Shown one piece after another: positions 37,356 to 45,329 of a stretch of 64,000 nt of DNA. The stretch's first letter is position 1, and every line of letters begins with the position of its first letter. The DNA is taken from assembly GCF_000025985.1 (NCBI RefSeq), contig NC_003228.3, positions 2,914,001 to 2,978,000 on the forward strand, written 5' to 3'. Under the pieces are notes generated by a model, which was given only the letters and a program-made list of their open reading frames with translations, did not search any database and had not been told where the DNA came from. Position numbers and translations under genes: made by a program. Source of the stretch: Bacteroides fragilis NCTC 9343. Lineage in GTDB: Bacteria; Bacteroidota; Bacteroidia; Bacteroidales; Bacteroidaceae.

Positions 37356-38090
37356 CTACGGCTGCTTGCCCGGCATCAACTCCAGAAACAGGGTGGTGGT
37401 AAGTAAGATTCCGATAGATACGCATACAAAGACAAGCAACCAATTAATGTACTTTGCTTTAGGCTTTGTATCGGCATGCAGGTTGTTGAGGAAATACTCC
37501 CGGAAAAATAGATATAAGGCAGGGATCGTTGCACTGGCCAAAAGGAAATCCTCCGGAATATTAAAGAAGTAAGTCTTCGATAAGCCGATCAGCGACCAAT
37601 GGCACAGGAACAGCACCAAAAACATATTTACCTTACGGGAGAACAACAAAAGCAGACCGATCGTGAAAACTGTTACCGAGCAAGGCATTACCGGCGATGT
37701 AATGCCTGGAAAAGTAAGTCCTCTCGCAATGGATACCAAAGGATATACAAATGGTAAAATCAACAATACGTACGAAAGGATATCATATTTATATGTACGT
37801 TCGAAAGTAGTATATCCGGTGATGGCATCCCATACCCATATCGTGGCCATAACTACCCAGAACATAGCCAGCGCCCCGTTATAACTGCGCTCGTCACAAC
37901 AGATGGCATAATATGCGATAGCAATCCACAAATACAGAAAAATCATATATAGCTTCATGCCCATCTTTACCCACGGACGGGGATTCTTTATAAGCATCAC
38001 TGTCAACAGCAGGCCGGCGACAATGATCAGCAACTGATAGATCCATGTAGCAGAATTATAATACGCAATAGTTTTCCAGAAAATCTCCAT
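37356..38090 (-). CDS. Polytopic membrane protein, DUF6064-like
   Basis: This 244-residue protein has seven or eight hydrophobic segments and little else. Motifs such as SATWIYQLLIIVAGLLLTVMLI and AITGYTTFERTYKYDILSY are what I associate with DUF6064, whose role is unknown. It lies 34 bp downstream of the split ThrE genes on the same strand and is probably co-transcribed. The family call is tentative; the membrane nature is clear. Confidence 0.7.
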   Translation of the reverse strand: MEIFWKTIAYYNSATWIYQLLIIVAGLLLTVMLIKNPRPWVKMGMKLYMIFLYLWIAIAYYAICCDERSYNGALAMFWVVMATIWVWDAITGYTTFERTYKYDILSYVLLILPFVYPLVSIARGLTFPGITSPVMPCSVTVFTIGLLLLFSRKVNMFLVLFLCHWSLIGLSKTYFFNIPEDFLLASATIPALYLFFREYFLNNLHADTKPKAKYINWLLVFVCVSIGILLTTTLFLELMPGKQP

Positions 38091-38124
38091 AAAATATAGA
38101 TTCTTTATTTAATAGATAAATTGA

Positions 38125-38610
38125 TTAATGCCGTGTCAGGGAAAAAGCTTTGTGAGGAAGCAGAAACATGGGGAAGGTAGCTCCTACTGCCAACATAAAG
38201 ATAACGGTACAGGTAACCAGGCCATTAGAGAAAAACGTCTCCATGTATTTGCCCAGACGCTCCGGTTCGTTCATTGTTTGCAGACTCATAATCAACGAGA
38301 ACACCATATTGTAGGCAAACTTACCCGGAATCATCGGGAGCAATGCCGGTATATAAAGCACAGTCATCGGACAATACACCTTCCGCCCGAGCCACAAACT
38401 GCCAAAGCCGATAACCAATGCCCCGAACAAAGAAGCCGTGGCAATGTCGACACCCAGGAAAGTCATCAGGCAATAACGACAGGCATGTCCGGCTGCCGCA
38501 AGTATCGCAATCATCTTGAAAGCCCGCAACGGAGGATCGGATATGGCTCCAAAACCAATACCCGCTATTGCGGCAAAAAATCCATCGGAAAGAATATCTA
38601 AAGCTATCAT
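38125..38610 (-). CDS. Threonine/serine exporter, C-terminal half (ThrE_2-type)
   Basis: The protein has 161 residues and five hydrophobic segments. It matches the second half of the ThrE exporter, which Bacteroidetes often encode as a separate gene. Visible motifs are GIGFGAISDPPLRAF near the start and IPALLPMIPGKFAYN in the middle. It overlaps the first-half gene by 4 bp, so the two should be made together and assemble in the inner membrane. Confidence 0.87.
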   Translation of the reverse strand: MIALDILSDGFFAAIAGIGFGAISDPPLRAFKMIAILAAAGHACRYCLMTFLGVDIATASLFGALVIGFGSLWLGRKVYCPMTVLYIPALLPMIPGKFAYNMVFSLIMSLQTMNEPERLGKYMETFFSNGLVTCTVIFMLAVGATFPMFLLPHKAFSLTRH

Positions 38611-39374
38611 ATCAAACTGTTTTTAACCATTAACAATGTAAACGACAGGCCTATCGCAATGCTGACAATCAGTAGCGCGGCTTCCGTCAATCGGGCAAAT
38701 CCCGTAAGGATGTATCCCTCTACAATATCAATCACACCGTTGATCAACGGTACACCCGGAACCAGATAAAGCACGCTGGTGGCAAGAGCTATCTCCGAAG
38801 TGGTATCAAAAATCAGTGCCGTCGATGCACAAAGCGACGCAACAAAAGCGGAAACAATGAAAATAATATAATGATTGATTTTCTTCTTCTGCATCTGTTG
38901 CTTCAGGAAAAGTCCGGTGATGGTAGCCGAAAAGACAATGCCCATAGAAATAATATCGCCACCAAACAACTTACAGAATGAAGCATTGGCAAATCCGACC
39001 AGTAAAAGAACAAATAGCGGATCTATTTTCGGTGCCGATATGATTTTGTTGAACTTATCCGACAATTCGTGTAAAGACAGATGTTTGTCGTAAACCTCCC
39101 AGCTCAAGGCACTCAACTCTGAGTTGTGTTCAAAACTGATCGGATGGGGAGGGATATCAATCACTTCATTGCAAGCTTCACGCGTCTCGTTGTCGATGAT
39201 AGTCAGAATGATGTTTTTGTGAAACACACTCAACTTCACATCCACTCCATAGGCTTCTCCGATACGCTTTGAATTACGGATCACACGGGAGGTATGCACA
39301 CCTGCTCCCATCAAATGGGCCGAATATCCGGCAATGAACTTGGATATGGAAATCAAAGATTCATTTGTAGTCAT
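38607..39374 (-). CDS. Threonine/serine exporter, N-terminal half (DUF1212/ThrE)
   Basis: I chose the ATG at 39374 (255 residues, MTTNESLISISKFIAGYSAH), because a -7 box at 39403-39410 rules out the longer frame. The soluble N-terminal domain has the family motif MGAGVHTSRVIRNSKRIGEAYG and a HNSELSALSWEV segment; five membrane helices follow. Founder members export threonine and serine, but many homologues have no tested substrate. Confidence 0.87.
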   Translation of the reverse strand: MTTNESLISISKFIAGYSAHLMGAGVHTSRVIRNSKRIGEAYGVDVKLSVFHKNIILTIIDNETREACNEVIDIPPHPISFEHNSELSALSWEVYDKHLSLHELSDKFNKIISAPKIDPLFVLLLVGFANASFCKLFGGDIISMGIVFSATITGLFLKQQMQKKKINHYIIFIVSAFVASLCASTALIFDTTSEIALATSVLYLVPGVPLINGVIDIVEGYILTGFARLTEAALLIVSIAIGLSFTLLMVKNSLI

Positions 39375-39402
39375 AAAATTGCTCACTTTTTTAAATCGGG
39401 CG

Positions 39403-39410
39403 CAAAAGTA
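39403..39410 (-). promoter_or_regulatory. Candidate -7 box (TACTTTTG) for the split thrE genes
   Basis: This is an exact TAnnTTTG match on the minus strand, 29 bp upstream of the chosen ATG. It indicates a promoter separate from the transporter upstream. Confidence 0.55.
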
Positions 39411-39500
39411 CAAAAAAGAAAGGAAAGAGAAAGCACATAAGTCATTTCATTTCACCAGACTCTCCTTGTCACATTGCTTATCTTTATTATTATTTAGAAC

Positions 39501-41189
39501 TCAACCTAACGAAAGAATTAATAATTGTGCCGTAAGCACACGCAGGAACATCGTCAGCGGATAGACTGTAGCATAACCTACTGCCGGCGCATCACATGAT
39601 GTCAGATCATTGGAGTAGGCCAACGCCGGCGGATTCGTTGTGGAACCGGCCAACACCCCTATCAACGTATAATAGTTCAGCTTGAAAGCATAACGTCCGA
39701 TAAAACCGGCCAGCAGCAGGGGAACGACTGTTATAATCATACCGTAAGCGATCCACACATATCCGCCTTCATGGATAATGGTTTCCACAAATCCGTCGCC
39801 AGCTCCGAGACCGACACAAGCAAGAAACAGCGAGATGCCGATTTCCCTTATCATCAGATTGGCACTCATAGTGGTATAAGTAATCAGCTTATACTGCGGG
39901 CCGAAGCGGCTGATAAGAATCGAAACAATCAACGGGCCTCCTGCCAACCCGAGTTTAACCGGTTGGGGAATTCCGGGAAACATAAACGGGATGCTACCTA
40001 GGATACATCCCAAGGCAATACCCAGAAAAATAGGAATCAGATTCGGATGATTCAGGCGTTTCATCGAATTACCCAATACCTTTTCTGCATGACTCACCGC
40101 CAACTCACTGCCGACAATCGTCACACGGTCTCCCATTTGTAATTGCAACTGGGGACTTGCCACCAGATCCACTCCCGAACGGTTGACGCGGGTGACACTG
40201 GCACCAAAATTATTACGAATCTTCAATTGCGCCAATGTCTTACCGTTCAGTTCAGGCTTGGTTATCAGAATTCGGCGTGAAATCAGTTCTTTGTTCAGCT
40301 GTTCCCATTCCACTTCGATCGGTTTGCCGAAAAACGCAGTGATCGCCTCTATATCTATCGGAGTCGCAATAACCAATATTTCATCACCCAGATGAAGCTC
40401 AGTATCGGAATTTACCAATTCCGACTCTTTCTTTCCGTTCAAATGCCGGATACGCGATACCACAAAATTACGGTTTACCAATGGACGTATATCCTTAATA
40501 CGTTTACCGTGAAGAGCTTCATTACGGACCTCCAATGAAACAGGACGGACTGTCAACTCTTGTAAATGTCCCAGTCCCTGTTCGGCTTCGGCTTCCTCCT
40601 GCTTGGTATTAATACGGAAAAGGTATTTAAGGCCTAACAGCGACATGATGCATCCCACTACGCCCAACGGATAGGCTACAGCATATCCCAAAGCAATCTC
40701 CGGTGCATCTATCCCGGTCAGGTCACTGTTGGCCTGTTGCGCAGCACCCAATCCGGGTGTGTTGGTCACCGCTCCCGATAAAATACCTACCATGGTGGTA
40801 ATCGGTATTCCGGTTATAAAATGCAATGCAAGGGTAATGATGACTCCTGCAAAGACAACGATCATAGCCAACATATTGAGGGTGAATCCTCCTTTCTTAA
40901 AAGCGGAGAAGAATCCGGGCCCCACCTGCAATCCGATGGAATATACAAATAAGATAAGTCCGAACTCCTTCAGAAAGTGCAATAAATGCTCGTTCAGATT
41001 CAGATTAAAATGTCCGAAGACAATGCCGACAAACAAAATCCAGGTAACTCCCAGAGAGATGCCTGCTACTTTTATTTTACCCAGCATAATGCCAAACGCA
41101 ATGACCAGCGACAGGATAAGCACGGAATGTGCCACTCCTCCACCCCAAAGGTTGGGGTATCCCTCAAACAGGTTTCTTAAAAGTTCCAT
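39501..41189 (-). CDS. AspT/YidE/YbjL-type transporter with two RCK_C domains
   Basis: This 562-residue membrane protein has the AspT/YidE duplication: two membrane halves, each with a glycine-rich [15 protein letters not shown] or [15 protein letters not shown] motif. Between them are two TrkA-C (RCK_C) ligand-sensing domains (about 205-380). AspT exchanges aspartate and alanine, but most relatives have no known substrate. It lies 32 bp after the CWC gene and is probably in the same riboswitch-led transcript, which suggests a B12- or cobalt-related cargo. Confidence 0.88.
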   Translation of the reverse strand: MELLRNLFEGYPNLWGGGVAHSVLILSLVIAFGIMLGKIKVAGISLGVTWILFVGIVFGHFNLNLNEHLLHFLKEFGLILFVYSIGLQVGPGFFSAFKKGGFTLNMLAMIVVFAGVIITLALHFITGIPITTMVGILSGAVTNTPGLGAAQQANSDLTGIDAPEIALGYAVAYPLGVVGCIMSLLGLKYLFRINTKQEEAEAEQGLGHLQELTVRPVSLEVRNEALHGKRIKDIRPLVNRNFVVSRIRHLNGKKESELVNSDTELHLGDEILVIATPIDIEAITAFFGKPIEVEWEQLNKELISRRILITKPELNGKTLAQLKIRNNFGASVTRVNRSGVDLVASPQLQLQMGDRVTIVGSELAVSHAEKVLGNSMKRLNHPNLIPIFLGIALGCILGSIPFMFPGIPQPVKLGLAGGPLIVSILISRFGPQYKLITYTTMSANLMIREIGISLFLACVGLGAGDGFVETIIHEGGYVWIAYGMIITVVPLLLAGFIGRYAFKLNYYTLIGVLAGSTTNPPALAYSNDLTSCDAPAVGYATVYPLTMFLRVLTAQLLILSLG

Positions 41190-41221
41190 AGTATAAAAAG
41201 TTATGTTGATTGAATACTTGT

Positions 41222-41467
41222 TTACATATCCCCGGAGAGTCGATCAGTTACTTCACCCACACCATCCGTACAAGAAAGATTTGCCTTACAGGCCAATTCC
41301 CCTTCTTGTATTTTCTTTAGGCAATCGTGACACAAACAGTCCGGGAAATGCTCCTTGATATAAGCACGTTGCAGCGAGTCGAGCTTTACCGTAGCACAAT
41401 GACATAATAATATATTGTCGTGCCGGCATTGAAACACAGCACCACAACACGGACATACCTTTTTCAC
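41222..41467 (-). CDS. Cysteine-rich CWC family protein
   Basis: This small protein has nine cysteines in about 80 residues, with CPCCG near the start and CHC, CLCHDC later, fitting a metal-binding CWC-type protein. The start is probably the GTG at 41467, which has an AGGTGG ribosome-binding site 7 bp upstream; a GTG at 41473 is too close to it. It is the first gene after the minus-strand cobalamin riboswitch. Its role is unknown; cobalt or zinc handling is possible. Confidence 0.78.
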   Translation of the reverse strand: MKKVCPCCGAVFQCRHDNILLCHCATVKLDSLQRAYIKEHFPDCLCHDCLKKIQEGELACKANLSCTDGVGEVTDRLSGDM

Positions 41468-41547
41468 AGGCACACCACCTTTCTTTTTTTCCTGATTAAA
41501 TACTTTTTTCGTACTGCTTTCCTAATCCCACGAGTAAAAACAGCCTT

Positions 41548-41735
41548 TGATGAACGGCAGGTCTTCTGACTGACTTCTAATCTTGAAGCCTTCCCGACGG
41601 AGGTGTTCCCCCCACGTCAGTGGCGAAAGGATTGTTTCAAGATATCGATGAAGCTTCACAGCAGCGGGACTGTCCGGGATTTACACCCGATTCCCTTTTA
41701 ATCCGAATGACGAAAGTCTTCATTCGAAACCAATT
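41548..41735 (-). ncRNA. Cobalamin riboswitch (minus strand)
   Basis: On the minus strand the B12-box blocks appear in order: AAAAGGGAATCGGGTGTAAA, then TCCCGGACAGTCCCGCTGCT with GTGA, then GGGAAGGCTTC, and finally AGTCAGAAGACCTGCC. A -7 box lies just upstream (41741-41748). It ends about 80 nt before the CWC start codon. Binding of adenosylcobalamin should repress the CWC-transporter genes. The mechanism (translation or termination) is not evident, as no strong terminator follows. Confidence 0.95.
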
Positions 41736-41740
41736 CGGGA

Positions 41741-41748
41741 CAAAGATA
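41741..41748 (-). promoter_or_regulatory. Candidate -7 box (TATCTTTG) for the minus-strand riboswitch
   Basis: This is an exact TAnnTTTG match on the minus strand, directly upstream of the riboswitch. Confidence 0.65.
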
Positions 41749-42032
41749 AGGATAAAAACCAATAGATGAAGAATTGTTAATGAAAAATATAAGATTCATC
41801 TTCCTTTATACACTCCGACAGCGAGAATCCGGCTCCCTTTCCATCAGTGCCTCAATAAAGGCTGAATCGGCATCTTCCTCTTTTAGAGCCTCTTTTTCAT
41901 CAAAATAGAGATTCTAAAAGGAGGATGCAGAATGTCAAATTTCCAAAAACAAAGCGTCTATCAGGACTTTTTTATATGTACCTATTAATCGGTATATTTT
42001 TTAATTTATTTCTATATAATCTAATAAATGTA
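41749..42032. other. Spacer between divergent riboswitch promoters
   Basis: About 285 bp that is AT-rich in parts, with no supported gene. It should hold the -33 regions and any regulator sites for both transcripts; none was identified. Confidence 0.5.
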
Positions 42033-42040
42033 TATATTTG
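42033..42040 (+). promoter_or_regulatory. Candidate -7 box (TATATTTG) for the BtuB-chelatase operon
   Basis: This is an exact TAnnTTTG match directly upstream of the plus-strand riboswitch. Confidence 0.65.
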
Positions 42041-42046
42041 CAGCCG

Positions 42047-42270
42047 CTTAGGTGATGCATACCGGACTTTCTGTTCGTTGCATAAAAGGGAATCGGGTGT
42101 AAATCCCGAACAGTGCCCGCTACTGTGATCCCCCTGCTCTTCTACTGTTGCCATCATAATCGGAAGAAGATAAGAAAAGCATTTCTACATATACCACTGT
42201 CATAGCCTGTAAAGCATGACGGGAAGGTAGCTTTTCAAAAAGGGATAGTCAGGAAACCTGCCGAAGCAGA
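42047..42270 (+). ncRNA. Cobalamin riboswitch (plus strand)
   Basis: Core blocks in order: TTAGGTGATGC, AAAAGGGAATCGGGTGTAAA, TCCCGAACAGTGCCCGCTAC with TGTGAT, a CATGACGGGAAGGTAGC region, and AGTCAGGAAACCTGCC. It is about 220 nt long and ends 66 nt before the TonB receptor ATG. B12 binding should shut off the downstream operon. A GATAACAGTGCCC just after it repeats core sequence and may be part of the switching region. Confidence 0.96.
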
Positions 42271-42335
42271 CATAGATAACAGTGCCCTCCCGGGGTCAGG
42301 AAGGCCGTTTACTAACACATTATTCAAAAACATCA

Positions 42336-44408
42336 ATGAACAAAAGATGCTTACTGACCATCCTCATGGGAGGATGCGCGGCAATGGGTGCATTTGCACA
42401 ACAACACGCGACAGGCAAGAAGACAGAGATGAGTGTTGACCTGAATCCTGTAGTTGTAACAGGTACCGGTACACACCAAAGGCTCAAAAACACACCGGCA
42501 CCGGTGGAAGTAGTAACCGCCAATGAAATAAAGAAAGCCGGTATCACAGACTTTCAGCAGGCAATGACCATGCTGGTTCCTTCTCTTTCGTTCTCTACCA
42601 ACTCAATGGGATCTTACCTGATGATGAACGGACTCTCCAATAAATATGTGCTGATTCTGATCAACGGACGTAAACTGACCGGAGATACATCTAATAATAT
42701 CGACCTCTCACGCATTGATATGAGCCGTGTGAAACGCATCGAAGTGCTGGATGGTGCCGGTTCGTCACTCTATGGCTCTGACGCCATTGCCGGTGTGATC
42801 AATATCATCACCAACGAACCGAAAGAACTGATGCAGGTGACTTCTACCACCCGATATGAAGATCATCGCCAACTGACACAAATGGTAAATGCGGATATTG
42901 CAACAGAAAAGTTCGGCTCATATACCTCCTATAAACACGAACAAAGTGCAGGATGGCAGAACAGCGATCTGGCATATGTTACTGATAAAAAAGGTAATGT
43001 ATCGACAGTACCGACCGTATCAGCTACATCCAATGGTTTCCATTCTAATCTGGTAAACCAGAAATTCACGTTCGAACCGACTGAAAAGCTCTCGTTCTAT
43101 GCTAACGGAGGATACTATTGGAAGTTGACGGACCGCCCTGTATACACAGCGGATATCGATGGAGGTTCCAAGTATGATCTACATTACGAATCGTATAACT
43201 TCGGTTTGGGAGGACGTTACAAAATCAACAAGCGTTCTTCCATCCAACTCGATTTGATGAATGATAACTATATGCAGAACTACAAATATACTGTAGCTGA
43301 CGATAAAAATAAGATTGCTATTGGAGATTACGCCAAAACCAAAGAGCAGCACTTTTATGATGCAGAGCTAAAGGGAATCTTCAACTTTGCCAAAAACAAC
43401 ATGACGGTACTGGGAGTGGATTACCGCTCTGAAAGCCTGGATCGTCCCAGTGCAAGGGTGGACAAGTCAGTGTATACGGCATCTGCTTATGCACAACACG
43501 AAATCAAGTTATGGAACTGTTTGACCGGTATTGCCGGCGTACGCTATGATTATCACGAGCTGGCAGGCGGACGCTTCACTCCGAAGGTGGCTGTGATGTA
43601 TTCAGTAGGTGCTTTCAATATTCGTGGTACTTACTCCACCGGTTACCGTGCCCCCGGTCTGGACGAACTTTATTATTATATGAATAAAGGCAAAACGATC
43701 ACACAAGGTAATAAAGATTTGAAAGCGGAACACAGTAATTATTATTCTGTTAACTTGGAATACAATACAAACCGCTTAAATGTCTCTGTTACCGGTTATT
43801 TGAATTATATAGATGATATGATTAATTCTACTACATATAGACTTGTAGATCTTCCTAACGGTGAAGAGTTACGTGCTCAGGCCCAGAAAGAATTCAATCT
43901 GACAGACTCTGAAACAAAGGCATTAGCCAATTACAAACTTTATGGTAACCTCGACAAAGGTGTTGTCAGAGGTTTTGAAGTAAACGCAGCCACCAACCTC
44001 GGCGCAGGCTTCAGCCTGAACGGAAACTATGCTTACGCTTATGCACGTGGCAAGAGTGTGGACGGTATATGGGGTAACATAGACCGCTCGGTACGCCACA
44101 CCGGAACCGTAGCAGGAAACTACACACATGCATGGAACGACTATATGCTGAACGTAAATATCAACGGTCGTTTCCAAAGCAAACGCTTCCACCCGGGACA
44201 TAGCTACGGCGACGCTCCGGGCTATGGCGTATGGAACTTGAATGTGAAACACTCACTGACAGGTTTCCAACACTTGGGACTGGACTTCGGTATGGGTCTC
44301 GACAATATTTTCAACAAACGTGATACTCGTCCTAACGGTGTGAACTACGCACTCCTCTCTCCGGGACGTATGGCATATGTAAGTTTAACCCTTCGTTTTA
44401 AGAAATAA
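42336..44408 (+). CDS. BtuB-like TonB-dependent receptor
   Basis: The protein has 690 residues from the ATG at 42336. A signal peptide (MNKRCLLTILMGGCAAMGAFAQ) is followed by a plug (about 35-170: VVVTGTGTHQRLKNTPAPVE, then VLILINGRKLTG, GAGSSLYGSDAIAGVINIIT) and a 22-strand-type barrel ending in SLTLRFKK. The LKNTPAPVEVV TonB-box region and position after a cobalamin riboswitch favour a corrinoid receptor, though tetrapyrroles in general are possible. An upstream in-frame ATG lies in the leader and is unlikely. It ends 3 bp before the chelatase. Confidence 0.88.
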   Translation: MNKRCLLTILMGGCAAMGAFAQQHATGKKTEMSVDLNPVVVTGTGTHQRLKNTPAPVEVVTANEIKKAGITDFQQAMTMLVPSLSFSTNSMGSYLMMNGLSNKYVLILINGRKLTGDTSNNIDLSRIDMSRVKRIEVLDGAGSSLYGSDAIAGVINIITNEPKELMQVTSTTRYEDHRQLTQMVNADIATEKFGSYTSYKHEQSAGWQNSDLAYVTDKKGNVSTVPTVSATSNGFHSNLVNQKFTFEPTEKLSFYANGGYYWKLTDRPVYTADIDGGSKYDLHYESYNFGLGGRYKINKRSSIQLDLMNDNYMQNYKYTVADDKNKIAIGDYAKTKEQHFYDAELKGIFNFAKNNMTVLGVDYRSESLDRPSARVDKSVYTASAYAQHEIKLWNCLTGIAGVRYDYHELAGGRFTPKVAVMYSVGAFNIRGTYSTGYRAPGLDELYYYMNKGKTITQGNKDLKAEHSNYYSVNLEYNTNRLNVSVTGYLNYIDDMINSTTYRLVDLPNGEELRAQAQKEFNLTDSETKALANYKLYGNLDKGVVRGFEVNAATNLGAGFSLNGNYAYAYARGKSVDGIWGNIDRSVRHTGTVAGNYTHAWNDYMLNVNINGRFQSKRFHPGHSYGDAPGYGVWNLNVKHSLTGFQHLGLDFGMGLDNIFNKRDTRPNGVNYALLSPGRMAYVSLTLRFKK

Positions 44409-44411
44409 ACA

Positions 44412-45329
44412 ATGAAAACATATATTCTCTCTTTATTCTTGTTAGTTTCCCTCTTCTGCTCTGCGCACGAAGGGGGGAACTTCGTGGCCTCCGATATGCT
44501 GGCCGGCATGCAGCCGGGTGATAAAGCCGCCTTGCTTATGGTACACTTCGGCACTACCTATGATGACACCCGCACCAAGACGATCGATGCCATCAATGCG
44601 AAAGCCAAAGAAGCATTTCCGCAAATGGAAATGCGTGAAGCTTATACCTCACGTATCATAATGCGCCGCCTCAAAGCTCGTGGCATTGAAAAACCTAATC
44701 CGCTGGAAGCACTGCTGAAACTTCTCGGAGATGGCTATACACACGTCATTGTGCAAAGCACCAATATCATAGAAGGCGTTGAAATGGAATCATTGAGGCG
44801 TGATGTTGCTTCAGTAGCCCGTTTTTTTAAAGAGATCCGGGTAGGTAACCCGCTGCTCTATTCGGTAGAAGATGCTGAGGCAGTAGTAGATATCCTCGGT
44901 GCAGGCAAACCGGAAAAAGGAAGTGTAGTACTTGTGGGTCATGGAACCTACACTCCCAGTACCGCCACTTATGCAATGATCGACTACATGCTGAAAGCCA
45001 AAGGATTAAAAAACTTTCATGTAGGCACTATCGAGGGTTATCCTACTTTCGACACCATGCTTCAGCAACTCAAAGATAACAAAACGAAACAGGTTACGCT
45101 GGTTCCGTTCATGTTTGTGGCAGGTGATCACGCCAATAACGATATAGCCGTCGACTGGAAAGAAGCCCTTGAAAAAGAAGGTTTGAAAGTAGATGTACGT
45201 ATGCAGGGGTTGGGCGAAATACCCGCCATCCAGCAACAGTTTATCGATCATGCCCAATTTATGCTAAAGCATGAAATGGTGGATATAATGAAGAAAAAAG
45301 CCAAATATGCAAAAGACAAAGACGAATGA
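44412..45329 (+). CDS. cbiK: CbiK-type class II chelatase, exported
   Basis: This 305-residue protein is like sirohydrochlorin cobaltochelatase CbiK, with an added signal peptide (MKTYILSLFLLVSLFCSAHE) that cytoplasmic CbiK lacks. Candidate metal-binding histidines are His45 (LMVHFGTTYDDTR), His177 (LVGHGTYTP) and His240 (VAGDHANND). Exported CbiK forms are known in Desulfovibrio. It sits between two TonB receptors and overlaps the second by 4 bp. Whether it inserts cobalt, inserts iron or removes metal cannot be told from sequence; a periplasmic place is inferred. Confidence 0.88.
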   Translation: MKTYILSLFLLVSLFCSAHEGGNFVASDMLAGMQPGDKAALLMVHFGTTYDDTRTKTIDAINAKAKEAFPQMEMREAYTSRIIMRRLKARGIEKPNPLEALLKLLGDGYTHVIVQSTNIIEGVEMESLRRDVASVARFFKEIRVGNPLLYSVEDAEAVVDILGAGKPEKGSVVLVGHGTYTPSTATYAMIDYMLKAKGLKNFHVGTIEGYPTFDTMLQQLKDNKTKQVTLVPFMFVAGDHANNDIAVDWKEALEKEGLKVDVRMQGLGEIPAIQQQFIDHAQFMLKHEMVDIMKKKAKYAKDKDE

